38,228 nt of DNA, taken from Cytophagales bacterium (GTDB lineage Bacteria; Bacteroidota; Bacteroidia; Cytophagales; CCMP332). Below, one piece after another: positions 15,405 through 26,218 of this stretch (position 1 is its first letter; every line of letters begins with the position of its first letter). Under the pieces are notes generated by a model. The model searched no databases, was not told the origin of the DNA, and saw nothing but the letters and a program-made list of their open reading frames with translations. The stretch is from assembly GCA_028282565.1 (NCBI GenBank), contig JANQHS010000175.1, positions 1 through 38,228 of the forward strand, read 5' to 3'. The position numbers and the translations under genes are program-made.

Positions 15405-18400
15405 ATGGCTTTTAGAAGAAGTAAAAAAATAAAAAGCGACTTTTCGAGCATTACGATAAGTCTGGCTTCACCTGAGTCTATTCTTGAAAGTTCTTATGGG
15501 GAGGTAACTCAACCCGAGACCATTAATTATAGGACTTACAAACCCGAGATGGGCGGTCTTTTCTGTGAAAGGATCTTCGGACCTGTTAAGGATTATGAGT
15601 GCCACTGTGGTAAATACAAAAGGATCCGATATAAGGGGATCATTTGTGACCGTTGTGGAGTTGAAGTAACCGAGAAAAAGGTTAGAAGGGAAAGAATGGG
15701 GCATATCGAACTTGTTGTTCCCGTCGCTCATATCTGGTATTTCCGTTCTCTTCCTAACAAAATCGGATACCTGCTCGGTCTTCCGACCAAGAAGCTTGAT
15801 CAGATCATCTACTACGAAAGGTATGTGGTTGTTCAGGCGGGGATCAAGGAAGAAGACGGTATCAGCTACCTCGACTATCTGACCGAGGATGAGTACCTGG
15901 ATATCCTGGATAAGTTGCCCAAGGAAAATCAACTTCTTGAAGATGATGATCCGCAGAAGTTCATTGCCAAAATGGGAGCTGAAGCTCTTGAGATGTTGTT
16001 GGCAAGGCTTGATCTTGATCAGCTAAGTTATGATCTCAGGTATCAGGCTGCTCATGATACCTCTCAGCAAAGGAAGGCCGAGGCCTTGAAAAGGTTGAGG
16101 GTTGTGGAAGCATTCAGGGATGCACGAAACAGGATCGAAAACCGTCCCGAATGGATGGTCATCAAAATGGTTCCTGTGATCCCACCGGAACTCAGGCCTC
16201 TTGTTCCGTTGGATGGAGGAAGATTCGCGACCTCCGATCTGAATGACCTTTACAGAAGGGTGATCATCAGGAACAACAGGTTGAAAAGATTGATCGAGAT
16301 CAAAGCTCCCGAAGTGATTCTCAGAAATGAGAAAAGGATGCTTCAGGAGGCCGTTGATTCCTTGTTCGATAACTCTAGAAAAGTTAATGCGGTAAGGTCC
16401 GAAGGAAACCGTGCGCTGAAGTCCTTGAGTGATATGCTCAAAGGAAAGCAGGGGCGATTCCGTCAAAACCTTCTTGGAAAAAGGGTGGATTATTCCGGTC
16501 GTTCTGTGATCGTAGTAGGGCCTGAACTCAAGATGCATGAATGTGGGCTACCGAAAGATATGGCAGCCGAGCTCTTCAAGCCTTTTATCATCAGGAAGCT
16601 GATTGAAAGGGGAATTGTGAAGACTGTAAAATCTGCAAAGAAGATCGTTGAGAAGAAAGAACCGGTGGTCTGGGATATTCTTGAGAATGTGTTGAAAGGA
16701 CATCCTGTAATGCTGAACAGGGCTCCAACGCTTCACAGATTGGGAATCCAGGCATTCCAGCCGAAGCTGATCGAAGGAAAAGCAATACAGCTTCACCCCT
16801 TGGTATGTACGGCATTCAACGCTGACTTTGATGGTGACCAAATGGCGGTTCACGTTCCATTGGGACAGGCGGCTATTCTGGAAGCCACATTGTTGATGCT
16901 TTCAGCTCATAACATTCTTAACCCAGCCAATGGTGGACCTATCGCGGTTCCTTCTCAGGATATGGTATTGGGACTTTACTATCTCACCAAAGGGAAGCCG
17001 GGATCCAAAGGTGACGAGGTAGCCGGAGAAGGAAAAGAATTCTACGGACCCGGAGAGGTGATCATTGCGCTGAACGAAGGCGAGATCGATAAGCACTCCA
17101 TTATCAAGGTCAGAACCAAAGTGAAGAACGAGGATGGTGAGCTTGAGGATAAACTGGTTGAGACCGTTGCCGGAAGGGTGATCTTCAATCAGTTTGTTCC
17201 TGAAGAAGTAGGGTTTATCAACGAACTTCTGACCAAGAAAAAACTTCAGCAGATCATCTCCAGGATCTACAAGGAAGCCGGGGTATCCAAGACTTCTGCC
17301 TTCCTCGATGACATCAAGGATCTAGGGTTTGAGAACTCCTATAAAGGAGGTCTGTCCTTCGGACTTGAAGAAGTTATCGTTCCAAATGTAAAAGAGGAAT
17401 TGATCGATCAGGCCAAACAGGAGGTCGAAGGAGTTTCCCAGAACTATATGATGGGTCTGATCACCGATAACGAGAGATATAATCAGGTGATTGATATCTG
17501 GACAAGGATCAACAACCAGATCACCAACACCCTGATGAATGAGCTGGAAAAGGATAAGAAAGGATTCAATTGTATCTATATGATGATGCACTCCGGTGCA
17601 AGGGGATCCAGAGAGCAGATCCGTCAGCTTGGAGGAATGAGAGGTCTGATGGCCAAGCCTCAAAAGAGCCTTGTCGGTTCGGTTGGCGGTATTATCGAAA
17701 ACCCGATCATCTCGAATTTCAAGGAAGGTCTTGACGTAATCGAGTATTTCATCTCGACGCATGGTGCCAGGAAAGGTCTTGCAGATACCGCCCTTAAAAC
17801 AGCGGATGCGGGTTACCTGACGAGGAGACTTGTGGATGTCGCTCAGGATGTGATCGTTTCAGAACCTGATTGTGGCACTCTGAGAGGGATCTCCATCTCG
17901 GCACTGAAAGATCAGGAGGATATTGTGGAGCCATTGTCAGAAAGGATACTTGGAAGAGTAACTGTCAATGACGTGGTGAACCCTTTGACCGAGGAGGTGA
18001 TCGTGCCTGCAGGAGACGAGGTTACCGAAGAGATTGCTCAGCAAATTGATGATGCCGGTATCGAAACCGTAGAGATCAGATCGGTATTGACCTGTGACGC
18101 CAAAAAAGGTGTTTGTGCTAAATGTTACGGTCGTAACCTTGCCAATGGACAAATGGTCCAAAACGGTGAGGCCGTTGGTGTAATTGCAGCACAGTCGATT
18201 GGTGAGCCTGGTACTCAGCTTACTTTGAGAACTTTCCACGTTGGTGGTACAGCTTCGAACATTGCTTCGGATGCGAACATCAAGGCCAAGTTTGACGGTA
18301 AGATTGAGTTTGAGGATATGAGGTCTGTGACCTTCAAGGACTCTGAGGGTAAAAAATCCGAGATGGTGATGGCCAGAATGGCCGAGGTAAGGATCGTTGA

Positions 18401-19724
18401 TACAAAAACCAACAAGATCCTGATATCCAATCACGTACCGTACGGATCGACATTAACGACCAAGAATGGTGCTACTGTTAAGAAGGGAGACCAGCTTTGC
18501 TTTTGGGATCCTTACAATGCGGTGATCCTTTCAGAGATCGGTGGTAAGGTAGCTTATGATACCATTGAAGAGGGAATTACTTTCCGTGAAGAATCCGATG
18601 AGCAAACAGGACACAGGGAGAAGGTAATTGTTGATTCCAAAGACAAGACCAAAAACCCGGCGATCACGGTGGTTGACAAGAAAGGAACGGAGAAATCCTA
18701 CAACATTCCTGTTGGAGCTCACCTTTCTGTAAATGAAGGCGAGGAGATCGGTGCAGGACAGGTTCTTGCCAAGATCCCTAGAGCCACAAGTAAAACCAGG
18801 GATATCACGGGTGGTCTGCCAAGGGTAACAGAGCTTTTCGAAGCCAGGAACCCATCAAGCCCGGCAGTGGTCAGTGAGATCGACGGGGTGATCGAGTTCG
18901 GAGGGATCAAGAGGGGTAACCGTGAGATCTTCGTGGAGTCCAAAGACGGCGTGAAAAAGAAATATCTTGTTTCTCTATCCAAGCACATCCTTGTTCAGGA
19001 AGGTGACTTTGTGAGAGCGGGATATGCGCTTTCTGATGGAGCCATTACCCCATCGGATATACTTTCCATCATGGGACCAACCGCGGTTCAGGAGTATATC
19101 GTGAACGAGATCCAGGAGGTTTATCGTCTCCAAGGTGTGAAGATCTCGGATAAGCATATTGAGGTGATCGTAAGGCAAATGATGCAGAAACTAGAGATCG
19201 TTGATGCCGGAGATACGAGCTTCCTGCCGGGGCAGCCTGTCAACAAATTCCAGTTCATGGAAGAGAATGACAGGATCCTGGAGATGAAGGTTGTTGAGGA
19301 TCAGGGGGATTCCGAGGTATTGAAGAAAGGTCAGATCATCACCATGAGTAAGCTTAGGGATGAGAACTCCAGCCTGAAAAGAAGAGACCTTAAGTTGGTC
19401 GAAGTAAGGGATGCGAGAGCAGCTCTTGCCAAGCCGACACTTCAGGGTATCACTCAGGCTTCGCTAGGTACTACAAGCTTTATTTCGGCTGCTTCCTTCC
19501 AGGAAACGACCAAGGTATTGAGCGAGGCTTCGATCAGAGGAAAAGCAGATGATCTGATGGGACTGAAGGAAAATGTGATCGTTGGACATCTGATCCCGGC
19601 CGGAACCGGATTCAGGCAATACCAAGGTGCGATCGTTGGATCCAAAGATGAATACGAAGCATTGATGGAGGCCGATGAGGAGATCGAAGAATTGGCTGAT
19701 CTAAAGGTTGAAGATAATGGCTGA
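15405..19724 (+). CDS. rpoC: DNA-directed RNA polymerase subunit beta'
   Basis: The beta' subunit, 1439 residues. The N-terminal zinc finger has Cys66, Cys68, Cys81 and Cys84 (ECHCGKYK and CDRCGVEV). The clamp helices include [20 protein letters not shown]. The catalytic magnesium loop is NADFDGDQM (472-480). The trigger loop region is [26 protein letters not shown]. The second zinc site is [19 protein letters not shown]. The C-terminal part has [16 protein letters not shown] and [10 protein letters not shown]. The end overlaps the start of the DUF3467 gene by eight bases. Confidence 0.99.
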   Translation: MAFRRSKKIKSDFSSITISLASPESILESSYGEVTQPETINYRTYKPEMGGLFCERIFGPVKDYECHCGKYKRIRYKGIICDRCGVEVTEKKVRRERMGHIELVVPVAHIWYFRSLPNKIGYLLGLPTKKLDQIIYYERYVVVQAGIKEEDGISYLDYLTEDEYLDILDKLPKENQLLEDDDPQKFIAKMGAEALEMLLARLDLDQLSYDLRYQAAHDTSQQRKAEALKRLRVVEAFRDARNRIENRPEWMVIKMVPVIPPELRPLVPLDGGRFATSDLNDLYRRVIIRNNRLKRLIEIKAPEVILRNEKRMLQEAVDSLFDNSRKVNAVRSEGNRALKSLSDMLKGKQGRFRQNLLGKRVDYSGRSVIVVGPELKMHECGLPKDMAAELFKPFIIRKLIERGIVKTVKSAKKIVEKKEPVVWDILENVLKGHPVMLNRAPTLHRLGIQAFQPKLIEGKAIQLHPLVCTAFNADFDGDQMAVHVPLGQAAILEATLLMLSAHNILNPANGGPIAVPSQDMVLGLYYLTKGKPGSKGDEVAGEGKEFYGPGEVIIALNEGEIDKHSIIKVRTKVKNEDGELEDKLVETVAGRVIFNQFVPEEVGFINELLTKKKLQQIISRIYKEAGVSKTSAFLDDIKDLGFENSYKGGLSFGLEEVIVPNVKEELIDQAKQEVEGVSQNYMMGLITDNERYNQVIDIWTRINNQITNTLMNELEKDKKGFNCIYMMMHSGARGSREQIRQLGGMRGLMAKPQKSLVGSVGGIIENPIISNFKEGLDVIEYFISTHGARKGLADTALKTADAGYLTRRLVDVAQDVIVSEPDCGTLRGISISALKDQEDIVEPLSERILGRVTVNDVVNPLTEEVIVPAGDEVTEEIAQQIDDAGIETVEIRSVLTCDAKKGVCAKCYGRNLANGQMVQNGEAVGVIAAQSIGEPGTQLTLRTFHVGGTASNIASDANIKAKFDGKIEFEDMRSVTFKDSEGKKSEMVMARMAEVRIVDTKTNKILISNHVPYGSTLTTKNGATVKKGDQLCFWDPYNAVILSEIGGKVAYDTIEEGITFREESDEQTGHREKVIVDSKDKTKNPAITVVDKKGTEKSYNIPVGAHLSVNEGEEIGAGQVLAKIPRATSKTRDITGGLPRVTELFEARNPSSPAVVSEIDGVIEFGGIKRGNREIFVESKDGVKKKYLVSLSKHILVQEGDFVRAGYALSDGAITPSDILSIMGPTAVQEYIVNEIQEVYRLQGVKISDKHIEVIVRQMMQKLEIVDAGDTSFLPGQPVNKFQFMEENDRILEMKVVEDQGDSEVLKKGQIITMSKLRDENSSLKRRDLKLVEVRDARAALAKPTLQGITQASLGTTSFISAASFQETTKVLSEASIRGKADDLMGLKENVIVGHLIPAGTGFRQYQGAIVGSKDEYEALMEADEEIEELADLKVEDNG

Positions 19725-20043
19725 GGAAAAGAAGCCTGACGGTCAGAATCCCAATCAGATCAACATTGAGCTCTCAGATGAAAAAGCTGAGGGCATTTAT
19801 GTGAACCTTGCAATGATCGCTCATTCATCAAGCGAGTTCGTCATAGATTTTATCAAATTGATGCCTGGACTTCCCAAAGCAAAGGTGAAGTCCAGGATCA
19901 TCATTACTCCCGAGCATGCCAAGCGCTTGCGCAAAGCTTTGGATGATAATATCCAGAAGTTCGAAGACAACTTTGGCGAGATCAAGCAAACCGATGAGGT
20001 GAAGATCCCTCTTAATTTCGGTGGAACTGTGGGTGAAGCTTGA
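19717..20043 (+). CDS. DUF3467 family protein of unknown function
   Basis: A 108-residue soluble protein. The ORF track begins at TTG 19708, but ATG 19717 (MAEEKKPD) is the likely start and overlaps the rpoC end by eight bases in another frame. The core [20 protein letters not shown], then [20 protein letters not shown] and [19 protein letters not shown] fits the DUF3467 family. The fold looks like a small alpha/beta domain ending in a helix; no catalytic motif is visible. Overlap with rpoC suggests co-expression and perhaps a role linked to transcription or translation, but no function should be claimed. Confidence 0.85.
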   Translation: MAEEKKPDGQNPNQINIELSDEKAEGIYVNLAMIAHSSSEFVIDFIKLMPGLPKAKVKSRIIITPEHAKRLRKALDDNIQKFEDNFGEIKQTDEVKIPLNFGGTVGEA

Positions 20044-20049
20044 TTTCTA

Positions 20050-20080
20050 TTGGGAATTATCTACTATTTATCTAATTTTG
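20050..20080 (+). promoter_or_regulatory. Promoter P3 upstream of rpsL (str operon)
   Basis: TTG (20050-20052), 20 bases, TAATTTTG (20073-20080), continuing GCACTCCC. It fits the TTG / TAnnTTTG pattern. No terminator is visible between the DUF3467 gene and this promoter, so read-through from rpoBC is possible. Confidence 0.75.
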
Positions 20081-20082
20081 CA

Positions 20083-20100
20083 CTCCCAAATTTTTGGGGG
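20083..20100 (+). promoter_or_regulatory. 5' leader hairpin of the rpsL transcript
   Basis: CTCCCAAA and TTTGGGGG form an eight-base-pair stem (with one T-G pair) at the inferred 5' end of the transcript. It is followed by TAAAAAAC rather than a T-run, so it is not a terminator on this strand. A near-identical hairpin follows promoter P5. Possible roles are RNA stability or translation control. Confidence 0.55.
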
Positions 20101-20119
20101 TAAAAAACAACATTTGTAA

Positions 20120-20494
20120 ATGCCTACAATTCAACAACTTGTAAGAAAGGGTAGAAGAGTTCAAGACTCGAAATCCAAATCACCGGCCTTGGACTCATGT
20201 CCACAAAGGCGTGGTGTGTGCACCAGGGTTTATACCACTACTCCTAAAAAGCCTAATTCTGCCTTGAGAAAAGTAGCCAGGGTAAGGCTTACCAACGGTA
20301 AAGAGGTGAATGCCTATATACCCGGTGAAGGACATAATCTGCAAGAACACTCCATCGTCCTGATCAGAGGAGGAAGGGTAAAGGACCTTCCGGGTGTGAG
20401 ATACCACATTATCAGGGGTGCACTTGATACTGCCGGTGTAAATGGTAGGCTGCAAAGAAGATCCAAGTACGGTGCCAAAAGGCCGAAAAAATAA
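20120..20494 (+). CDS. rpsL: Small subunit ribosomal protein uS12
   Basis: S12, 124 residues, sits at the decoding centre and governs accuracy and streptomycin response. The conserved loop [18 protein letters not shown] has lysine at the classic resistance position, and the second loop reads [13 protein letters not shown], so the sequence is the wild-type, sensitive form. It is the first gene of the str group rpsL-rpsG-fusA-rpsJ, following promoter P3 and a 5' hairpin. Confidence 0.99.
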   Translation: MPTIQQLVRKGRRVQDSKSKSPALDSCPQRRGVCTRVYTTTPKKPNSALRKVARVRLTNGKEVNAYIPGEGHNLQEHSIVLIRGGRVKDLPGVRYHIIRGALDTAGVNGRLQRRSKYGAKRPKK

Positions 20495-20503
20495 GTTTAG
20501 GCA

Positions 20504-20971
20504 ATGAGGAAATTAAAGCCAAAAAAGAGAAGCATACTTCCTGATCCAAAGTTCAGGGATGAGATGGTCACCAAATTCGTGAACAACCTGATGCTTCAGG
20601 GAAAGAAGAATGTTGCCTATGCAACATTCTATGATGCTTGTGACCTGGTTTCGAAGAGGACCGAGGAAGATGGTCTTGAAGTATGGAGAAAGGCACTGGA
20701 AAATATTATGCCCTCTGTTGAGGTCAAAAGCCGTAGGGTTGGTGGTGCCACCTTCCAGGTGCCTATAGAGGTAAGGCCTGCAAGGAAGTCAGCGTTGGGG
20801 ATGAAGTGGTTGATCAAGTTTGCAAAGGCCAGAAGCGAAAAGACCATGACCGAAAGACTGGCCGGTGAGATCATTGCCGCTGCAAAAGGAGAAGGAGCTG
20901 CGGTCAAGAAAAAGGACGATACGCATAGAATGGCCGAGGCGAACAAAGCATTTTCACATTTTAGGTTCTAA
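20504..20971 (+). CDS. rpsG: Small subunit ribosomal protein uS7
   Basis: S7, 155 residues, nucleates assembly of the 30S head and lies near the E site. The N-terminal segment [17 protein letters not shown], the helix [19 protein letters not shown]-like block, and the C-terminal [20 protein letters not shown] are typical. It begins nine bases after rpsL and is followed two bases later by fusA. In other bacteria S7 represses the str operon; no such site can be assigned here from sequence alone. Confidence 0.98.
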   Translation: MRKLKPKKRSILPDPKFRDEMVTKFVNNLMLQGKKNVAYATFYDACDLVSKRTEEDGLEVWRKALENIMPSVEVKSRRVGGATFQVPIEVRPARKSALGMKWLIKFAKARSEKTMTERLAGEIIAAAKGEGAAVKKKDDTHRMAEANKAFSHFRF

Positions 20972-20973
20972 AA

Positions 20974-23100
20974 ATGAGCAGGGATCTTAATTATACAAGA
21001 AACATTGGCATCATGGCCCACATTGATGCCGGAAAGACCACGACCACAGAGCGTGTACTCTATTACACCGGTCTCACCCATAAAATTGGTGAGGTACATG
21101 ATGGAGCTGCTACCATGGACTGGATGGAGCAGGAGCAGGAAAGAGGTATTACCATTACTTCTGCTGCAACCACCACCAACTGGAACTATCCCACCGACCA
21201 GGGCAAAGCCACTCCGAATACCGAGTCTTATAAGGTCAATATTATCGATACGCCTGGTCACGTTGACTTCACTGTTGAAGTTGAAAGGTCTTTGAGGGTA
21301 CTGGATGGTGCTGTTGCTCTTTTCTGCGCGGTATCCGGTGTTGAACCTCAATCAGAAACAGTTTGGCGTCAGGCTGATAAGTACAAGGTTCCTCGGATCT
21401 GCTTTGTGAACAAAATGGACCGTGTTGGAGCTGATTTCTTCAATGCTGTCGCTGAGATCAAAGATAAGTTAGGCGCAAACCCTGTACCTCTTCAGATCCC
21501 GATCGGAGCTGAGGATGATTTCAAAGGGGTTGTTGACCTTGTGACCAACCAGGCGATTATCTGGAATGAAGCTGATCAGGGAATGACCTATGAGGTTGTA
21601 GATATTCCTGCTGAACTTCAGGATGAAGTAAAGAAGTGGAGAGATGAGTTGATCGAGAATGTTGCCCTATATGATGAGGAGCTGTTCTTGAAGTATGATG
21701 AAGATCCGGACTCGATCACCGAGGACGAGGTCAGGGCTGCGATCAGGAAAGCCGTGATCGATATGTCTTTTTCACCTGTGCTTTGCGGATCGGCGTTCAA
21801 GAATAAGGGAGTTCAGGCATTGCTGGATGCTGTTATTGCCTTCCTTCCATCTCCGCTGGATCTTCCTCCTGTTTCAGGAGTGAATCCTGACACGGATGAG
21901 GAAGAGCAGAGAAAGCCGGAGGATTCTGAGCCGTTTTCAGCTCTTGCCTTCAAAATCATGACCGATCCATTTGTCGGAAGGCTTTGTTTTATGAGAGCCT
22001 ATTCGGGAAAATTGGATGCGGGCTCTTATGTGTTCAATACAAGGACAGGGAAGAAGGAAAGAATTTCAAGGTTGCTTCAGATGCATTCCAACAAACAGAA
22101 CCCCATCGACTTCCTGGAAGCCGGTGATATCTGTGCTGCGGTTGGATTCAAAGACATCAAAACGGGGGATACCCTTTGTGATGAGAAGAAAAAGATCGTA
22201 TTGGAGGAGATGTCCTTCCCAGAGCCGGTTATCGGTTATGCGATCGAGCCAAAGAAACAGGCTGATGTAGACAAGCTGGGGCTGGCGGTTTCCAAGCTGT
22301 TGGAAGAGGATCCTACCCTGGTCGTGGAAACCAATCACGAAACAGGCCAAACCGTTCTTAAGGGAATGGGAGAGCTTCACCTTGAGATCATCATCGATCG
22401 TTTGAAAAGGGAGTTCAAGGTTGAGATCAACCAGGGGCCACCACAGGTTGCCTACAAAGAGGCGCTTACTGGTTCTATTGAACATAAGGAAGTTTATAAG
22501 AAGCAGACCGGTGGTCGTGGTAAGTTCGCCGATATCGTTTTTGAGATCGGACCGAGGGAAGAGCAAAAAGAAGGACTGGAATTCGTCAACGAAATTGTTG
22601 GTGGAGCCATCCCAAGGGAATACATTCCTTCTGTTGAAAAAGGATTTGAGCAGGCCATGACCAATGGTGTCCTTGCGGGTTACCCCATCGACTCCATGAA
22701 AGTGAGGTTGTATCATGGATCATTCCACGATGTGGATTCTGATTCGCTTTCGTTCGAAGTGGCCGCCAAGCTTGGCTTCAAGTCTGCTGCTCCAAAATGT
22801 TCTCCAAAACTGATGGAGCCGATCATGGCTGTTGAGGTTGTTACTCCGGATGAGTTTACGGGTGCCGTAACCGGTGATTTGAATAGGAGAAGAGGGGTGA
22901 TGAAGGGAATGGATACAAGAGGAGGTGCGCAGGTCATCAAATCCGATGTTCCGCTTTCCGAGTTGTTTGGTTATGTAACTGACCTCAGGACCTTGACTTC
23001 CGGAAGGGCTGCAGCTACATTGACATTCTCTCATTATGATTTTGTTCCGAACAATATTGCAGACGAAGTGATCGCTGCGGAAAAAGGTGCTACCGTTTAA
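20974..23100 (+). CDS. fusA: Elongation factor G
   Basis: EF-G, 708 residues, drives translocation and, with RRF, ribosome recycling. The GTPase domain has G1 [13 protein letters not shown], the switch region [14 protein letters not shown]3 [15 protein letters not shown] and G4 NKMD. Domain II contains [15 protein letters not shown]. Domains III-V contain [33 protein letters not shown] and [27 protein letters not shown], and the end [15 protein letters not shown]. The length and order match the main housekeeping EF-G. It lies two bases after rpsG and 12 before rpsJ. Confidence 0.99.
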   Translation: MSRDLNYTRNIGIMAHIDAGKTTTTERVLYYTGLTHKIGEVHDGAATMDWMEQEQERGITITSAATTTNWNYPTDQGKATPNTESYKVNIIDTPGHVDFTVEVERSLRVLDGAVALFCAVSGVEPQSETVWRQADKYKVPRICFVNKMDRVGADFFNAVAEIKDKLGANPVPLQIPIGAEDDFKGVVDLVTNQAIIWNEADQGMTYEVVDIPAELQDEVKKWRDELIENVALYDEELFLKYDEDPDSITEDEVRAAIRKAVIDMSFSPVLCGSAFKNKGVQALLDAVIAFLPSPLDLPPVSGVNPDTDEEEQRKPEDSEPFSALAFKIMTDPFVGRLCFMRAYSGKLDAGSYVFNTRTGKKERISRLLQMHSNKQNPIDFLEAGDICAAVGFKDIKTGDTLCDEKKKIVLEEMSFPEPVIGYAIEPKKQADVDKLGLAVSKLLEEDPTLVVETNHETGQTVLKGMGELHLEIIIDRLKREFKVEINQGPPQVAYKEALTGSIEHKEVYKKQTGGRGKFADIVFEIGPREEQKEGLEFVNEIVGGAIPREYIPSVEKGFEQAMTNGVLAGYPIDSMKVRLYHGSFHDVDSDSLSFEVAAKLGFKSAAPKCSPKLMEPIMAVEVVTPDEFTGAVTGDLNRRRGVMKGMDTRGGAQVIKSDVPLSELFGYVTDLRTLTSGRAAATLTFSHYDFVPNNIADEVIAAEKGATV

Positions 23101-23112
23101 TTTTTACAGTCG

Positions 23113-23418
23113 ATGAATCAGAAAATTAGAATCAAGCTAAAATCATACGATCACAATCTGATCGATAAGTCATCAGAAAAGATCGTTAGGGCTGTTAAAT
23201 CAACCGGTGCTGTGGTGAGTGGTCCAATTCCACTTCCAACCGAGAAAGAGATATTCACTGTTTTGAGATCACCTCATGTAAACAAGGAGTCAAGGGAGCA
23301 ATTCCAACTCTGCACGTATAAGAGGTTGGTTGATATTTACTCAACCAGTACCAAGACTGTGGATGCCCTTATGAAACTTGAGCTTCCGAGTGGAGTTGAG
23401 GTTGAAATTAAGGTCTGA
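23113..23418 (+). CDS. rpsJ: Small subunit ribosomal protein uS10
   Basis: S10, 101 residues, is a component of the 30S head that also serves as NusE in antitermination complexes with NusB. Conserved blocks are [40 protein letters not shown] and [17 protein letters not shown]. It is the last gene of the str transcript here: a strong terminator follows, and rplC begins a new unit. It is therefore separated from the S10-type cluster that it heads in many bacteria. Confidence 0.98.
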   Translation: MNQKIRIKLKSYDHNLIDKSSEKIVRAVKSTGAVVSGPIPLPTEKEIFTVLRSPHVNKESREQFQLCTYKRLVDIYSTSTKTVDALMKLELPSGVEVEIKV

Positions 23419-23439
23419 TAATATTTGAAATCCTGACGG

Positions 23440-23472
23440 AGAGATCAAGCCAAAAGCTTGGTCTCTTTTTTT
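23440..23472 (+). terminator. Intrinsic terminator after rpsJ
   Basis: GAGATCAAGC (23441-23450) pairs with GCTTGGTCTC (23456-23465) around CAAAA, ten base pairs with one T-G wobble plus an outer A-T, followed by T7. This is a clear end to the str transcript. Confidence 0.88.
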
Positions 23473-23482
23473 GTTTTACCCT

Positions 23483-23512
23483 TTGACTGCTAGGTAGAAA
23501 TTGCTACTTTTG
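23483..23512 (+). promoter_or_regulatory. Promoter P4 upstream of rplC (S10-spc-alpha cluster)
   Basis: TTG (23483-23485), 19 bases, TACTTTTG (23505-23512), continuing GCAGTCCTTTTTTT. The box and the following 17 bases nearly match promoter P2 of the tRNA-Trp-rpoBC unit, suggesting shared control of initiation. Confidence 0.8.
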
Positions 23513-23525
23513 CAGTCCTTTTTTT

Positions 23526-23542
23526 CAGAGCAAAATGCTCTG
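23526..23542 (+). promoter_or_regulatory. Leader hairpin upstream of rplC
   Basis: CAGAGCA (23526-23532) and TGCTCTG (23536-23542) form a perfect seven-base-pair stem with an AAA loop, 26 bases before the rplC start. It lacks a T-run, so it is not a terminator. It is a candidate RNA element for feedback control of the cluster, which is L4-mediated in other bacteria. Confidence 0.5.
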
Positions 23543-23568
23543 CTAACTGAGGAAAGAAAAAAATTGGA

Positions 23569-24189
23569 ATGACAGGGCTAATTGGAAAAAAAATAGGAAT
23601 GACAAGCATTTTCACCGAACAGGGGAAAAATGTGGCTTGTACAGTACTTGAGGCGGGTCCTTGTGTGGTGACACAAATCAAAAATCAGGACTCTGACGGG
23701 TACAATGCTGTCCAAATTGGTCATGGCCCGAGGAGCGAGAAAAATGTCACCAGTGCATTGATGGGGCATTTCAAAAAGGCAGGGTCTGAGCCATTGACAG
23801 ATATGGTTGAGTTCAGGGACGTGGAAGGAGATTTCCAGTTGGGCCAGGAAGTGAAGATCGGCGATGTATTTGAGGAGGGGGAATTTGTTGATGTCGTTGG
23901 AGTCAGTAAGGGTAAAGGATTTCAGGGTGTCGTGAAGAGGCATGGATTTGCAGGGGTTGGAGATCAGACCCATGGTCAGCATAACCGACAAAGACACCCG
24001 GGTTCCATAGGTGGCGCCTCGTTTCCTGCCAGGGTTTTCAAAGGGATGAAAATGGCAGGGCGAACCGGCAACGAAAGAAAAACCGTTTTGAACCTCAAGG
24101 TTGTGAAGATCATTCCCGAAAAGAACTTGATGTTGGTGAGCGGCTCGGTACCAGGGGCCAGGAATTCAACGGTAATTATTGAGAAGTAA
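23569..24189 (+). CDS. rplC: Large subunit ribosomal protein uL3
   Basis: L3, 206 residues, is an early-assembly protein whose long loop reaches the peptidyl transferase centre. Conserved features are the start [15 protein letters not shown], the loop [25 protein letters not shown] with the usual glutamine region, and [20 protein letters not shown]. It opens the merged S10-spc-alpha cluster after promoter P4 and a short hairpin leader. rplD starts one base after its stop. Confidence 0.98.
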   Translation: MTGLIGKKIGMTSIFTEQGKNVACTVLEAGPCVVTQIKNQDSDGYNAVQIGHGPRSEKNVTSALMGHFKKAGSEPLTDMVEFRDVEGDFQLGQEVKIGDVFEEGEFVDVVGVSKGKGFQGVVKRHGFAGVGDQTHGQHNRQRHPGSIGGASFPARVFKGMKMAGRTGNERKTVLNLKVVKIIPEKNLMLVSGSVPGARNSTVIIEK

Positions 24190-24190
24190 G

Positions 24191-24817
24191 ATGAAGCTCC
24201 CTATACTAAATATCGATGGTAAGGAAACCGGAAAGTCAGCAACACTGGCGGATGACATTTTCAAGGTGGAACCCAATGAGCATTTGCTCTATCTTTCTGT
24301 AAAGCAATTTCTTGCTGCAAACAGGCAGGGGACCCATAAGGCTAAGGAAAGAGCTGAGATCACCGGATCTACTAAGAAGCTTAAAAGGCAAAAAGGAACC
24401 GGTACTGCCAGGGCAGGTAGTATCAAATCTCCTGTCTTCAGAGGCGGTGGTAGGACCTTTGGGCCCAGACCAAGGAATTACGATTTTAAACTGAATAAAA
24501 AGGAGAAGCAGGCAGCAAGGAAAAGTGCACTCTCTTTAAGGGCTAAGGAAAAGCAAGTTCAGGTGGTTGAGGACTTCCAACTGGAAGCTCCAAAAACCAA
24601 GAGGATGGTGGAGATCTTCAACAATCTTTCACTTACCGGCAAAAAAGTGCTGTTGCTTACCGGCCAAGACAGTGTGAACATTTTCAAATCAGCAAGGAAC
24701 CTTGAAAGGTCAAATGTTCTACCTGCTGATCAGGCCTCTACTTACGATTTAATGAACTCCAACGCAGTTGTGATCACCGAAAGCGGATTGAAGCAACTGG
24801 AACAAACCTTTAATTAA
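24191..24817 (+). CDS. rplD: Large subunit ribosomal protein uL4
   Basis: L4, 208 residues, lines the exit tunnel with an extended loop and in some bacteria represses its own operon. The ORF track starts at TTG 24179 inside rplC, but ATG 24191 gives the normal N-terminus MKLPILNIDGKETG. The tunnel loop includes GSTKKLKRQKGTGTARAGS and FRGGGRTFGPRPRNY. The globular domain ends near VVITESGLKQLEQTF. It lies between rplC and rplW with minimal spacing. Confidence 0.98.
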   Translation: MKLPILNIDGKETGKSATLADDIFKVEPNEHLLYLSVKQFLAANRQGTHKAKERAEITGSTKKLKRQKGTGTARAGSIKSPVFRGGGRTFGPRPRNYDFKLNKKEKQAARKSALSLRAKEKQVQVVEDFQLEAPKTKRMVEIFNNLSLTGKKVLLLTGQDSVNIFKSARNLERSNVLPADQASTYDLMNSNAVVITESGLKQLEQTFN

Positions 24818-24818
24818 G

Positions 24819-25106
24819 ATGGGAGTATTGATTAGACCATTGGTATCTGAAAAAATGACCGATATGGCGGAAAGCGGAAAGTATGCTTTCGTCGTCGATA
24901 AAGGAGCCAATAAGGTTGAAATAAAAAAGGAAGTTGAGAAGATCTATGGTGTAAACGTCACGAGCGTAAACACCGCGTTGATGCCCGGTAAGCCTAAAAC
25001 CAGGTATACAAAAACAAGGGTCTTGACAGGCGGTAGTCAGTCTTACAAGAAGGCTGTTGTGACTTTGGCAGAGGGGGATTTGATTGATTTTTATAGCGAG
25101 ATCTAA
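24819..25106 (+). CDS. rplW: Large subunit ribosomal protein uL23
   Basis: L23, 95 residues, sits at the tunnel exit and is a docking site for trigger factor and SRP. The start LIRPLVSEKMTDMAE, the central FVVDKGANKVEIKKEVEKIYGVNVTSVNT and the basic loop MPGKPKTRYTK are typical. It begins one base after rplD; rplB follows after 12 bases. Confidence 0.97.
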   Translation: MGVLIRPLVSEKMTDMAESGKYAFVVDKGANKVEIKKEVEKIYGVNVTSVNTALMPGKPKTRYTKTRVLTGGSQSYKKAVVTLAEGDLIDFYSEI

Positions 25107-25118
25107 TTGGATTAAGGA

Positions 25119-25940
25119 ATGGCAGTAAAGAAATTAAAACCAATGACTCCCGGGCAAAGACACAGGACTGCTCCTGTGTTTGATGCGTTAACTGCATCAA
25201 AGCCGGAAAAGAGCTTGGTTGCCGGAAAAACGGTAAAGAGCGGAAAGAATTCCCAGGGAAGAACCACGGTTCGCCACGTAGGTGGAGGACATAAGAGGAA
25301 ATATAGGATTATTGATTTTAAAAGGAATAAGCATGATATTCCGGGAATCGTCAAGACCGTAGAGTACGATCCGAACAGGTCGGCCTTTATCTCATTGATC
25401 CAATATAAGGATGGGGAAAAGAGATATATCCTGAATCCAAATGGACTGAAGGAAGGTATGACAATCAATGCGGGAGAAAATCAACCACCGGAAGTCGGCT
25501 ATTCACTGCCGTTGAAGAAGATCCCCTTGGGTACAGTGATCCATAATATTGAGATCAAACCCGGAAAAGGGGGAGCGATGGTTAGGAGTGCAGGAGGATC
25601 AGCCCAATTGGTTGCGAGAGAAGGAAAGTATGCCACCGTCAAAATGCCATCCGGCGAAATGAGAATGGTATTGACTACCTGCTATGCTACAATTGGTGTA
25701 GTGTCCAATGGCGATCATATGAACACCACTATCGGTAAAGCAGGAAGGAATCGTTGGTTAGGCAAAAGACCTCATACAAGAGGTGTTGCAATGAACCCGG
25801 TTGACCACCCGATGGGTGGTGGAGAAGGTAAGTCTTCCGGAGGTCATCCAAGGTCCAGAACAGGCTTGTATGCAAAAGGTCTGAAAACCAGGAAGCCGAA
25901 GAAGTATTCTGATAAACTTATTATAAGCAGGAAAAAATAA
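25119..25940 (+). CDS. rplB: Large subunit ribosomal protein uL2
   Basis: L2, 273 residues, is a core 23S-binding protein needed for subunit joining and peptidyl transferase assembly. Conserved parts are the N-terminal [31 protein letters not shown], the OB- and SH3-like middle, and the C-terminal loop [29 protein letters not shown] with the conserved histidine in NPVDHP. Its stop shares one base with the rpsS start (TAATG). Confidence 0.99.
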   Translation: MAVKKLKPMTPGQRHRTAPVFDALTASKPEKSLVAGKTVKSGKNSQGRTTVRHVGGGHKRKYRIIDFKRNKHDIPGIVKTVEYDPNRSAFISLIQYKDGEKRYILNPNGLKEGMTINAGENQPPEVGYSLPLKKIPLGTVIHNIEIKPGKGGAMVRSAGGSAQLVAREGKYATVKMPSGEMRMVLTTCYATIGVVSNGDHMNTTIGKAGRNRWLGKRPHTRGVAMNPVDHPMGGGEGKSSGGHPRSRTGLYAKGLKTRKPKKYSDKLIISRKK

Positions 25941-26209
25941 TGGCAAGATCATTAAAAAAAGGGCCATACATTGACTTTCGTCTTGACAAAAAGGTTGAGG
26001 CCATGAATGAGTCAGGCAAAAAATCAGTGATCAAAACCTGGTCTAGGAGATCGATGATCTCTCCTGATTTTGTTGGGCACACTTTCGCTGTGCACAATGG
26101 AAATAAATTCATTCCGGTTTTTGTAACCGAGAATATGGTTGGGCATAAATTCGGTGAATTTGCTCCTACCAGGAATTTCAGGGGTCATACAGGTAAGAAA
26201 AACGTTTAA
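25940..26209 (+). CDS. rpsS: Small subunit ribosomal protein uS19
   Basis: S19, 89 residues, lies at the top of the 30S head and contacts A-site tRNA and L5. It starts [20 protein letters not shown] and contains [22 protein letters not shown] and the ending [17 protein letters not shown], all characteristic. It overlaps the rplB stop by one base, and rplV follows after nine bases. Confidence 0.99.
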   Translation: MARSLKKGPYIDFRLDKKVEAMNESGKKSVIKTWSRRSMISPDFVGHTFAVHNGNKFIPVFVTENMVGHKFGEFAPTRNFRGHTGKKNV

Positions 26210-26218
26210 GCTTTATCG

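Noticed and set aside
24179-24190. TTG start of rplD from the ORF track
   Set aside because: ATG 24191 gives the standard L4 N-terminus; the extension MRSK is not a family feature.
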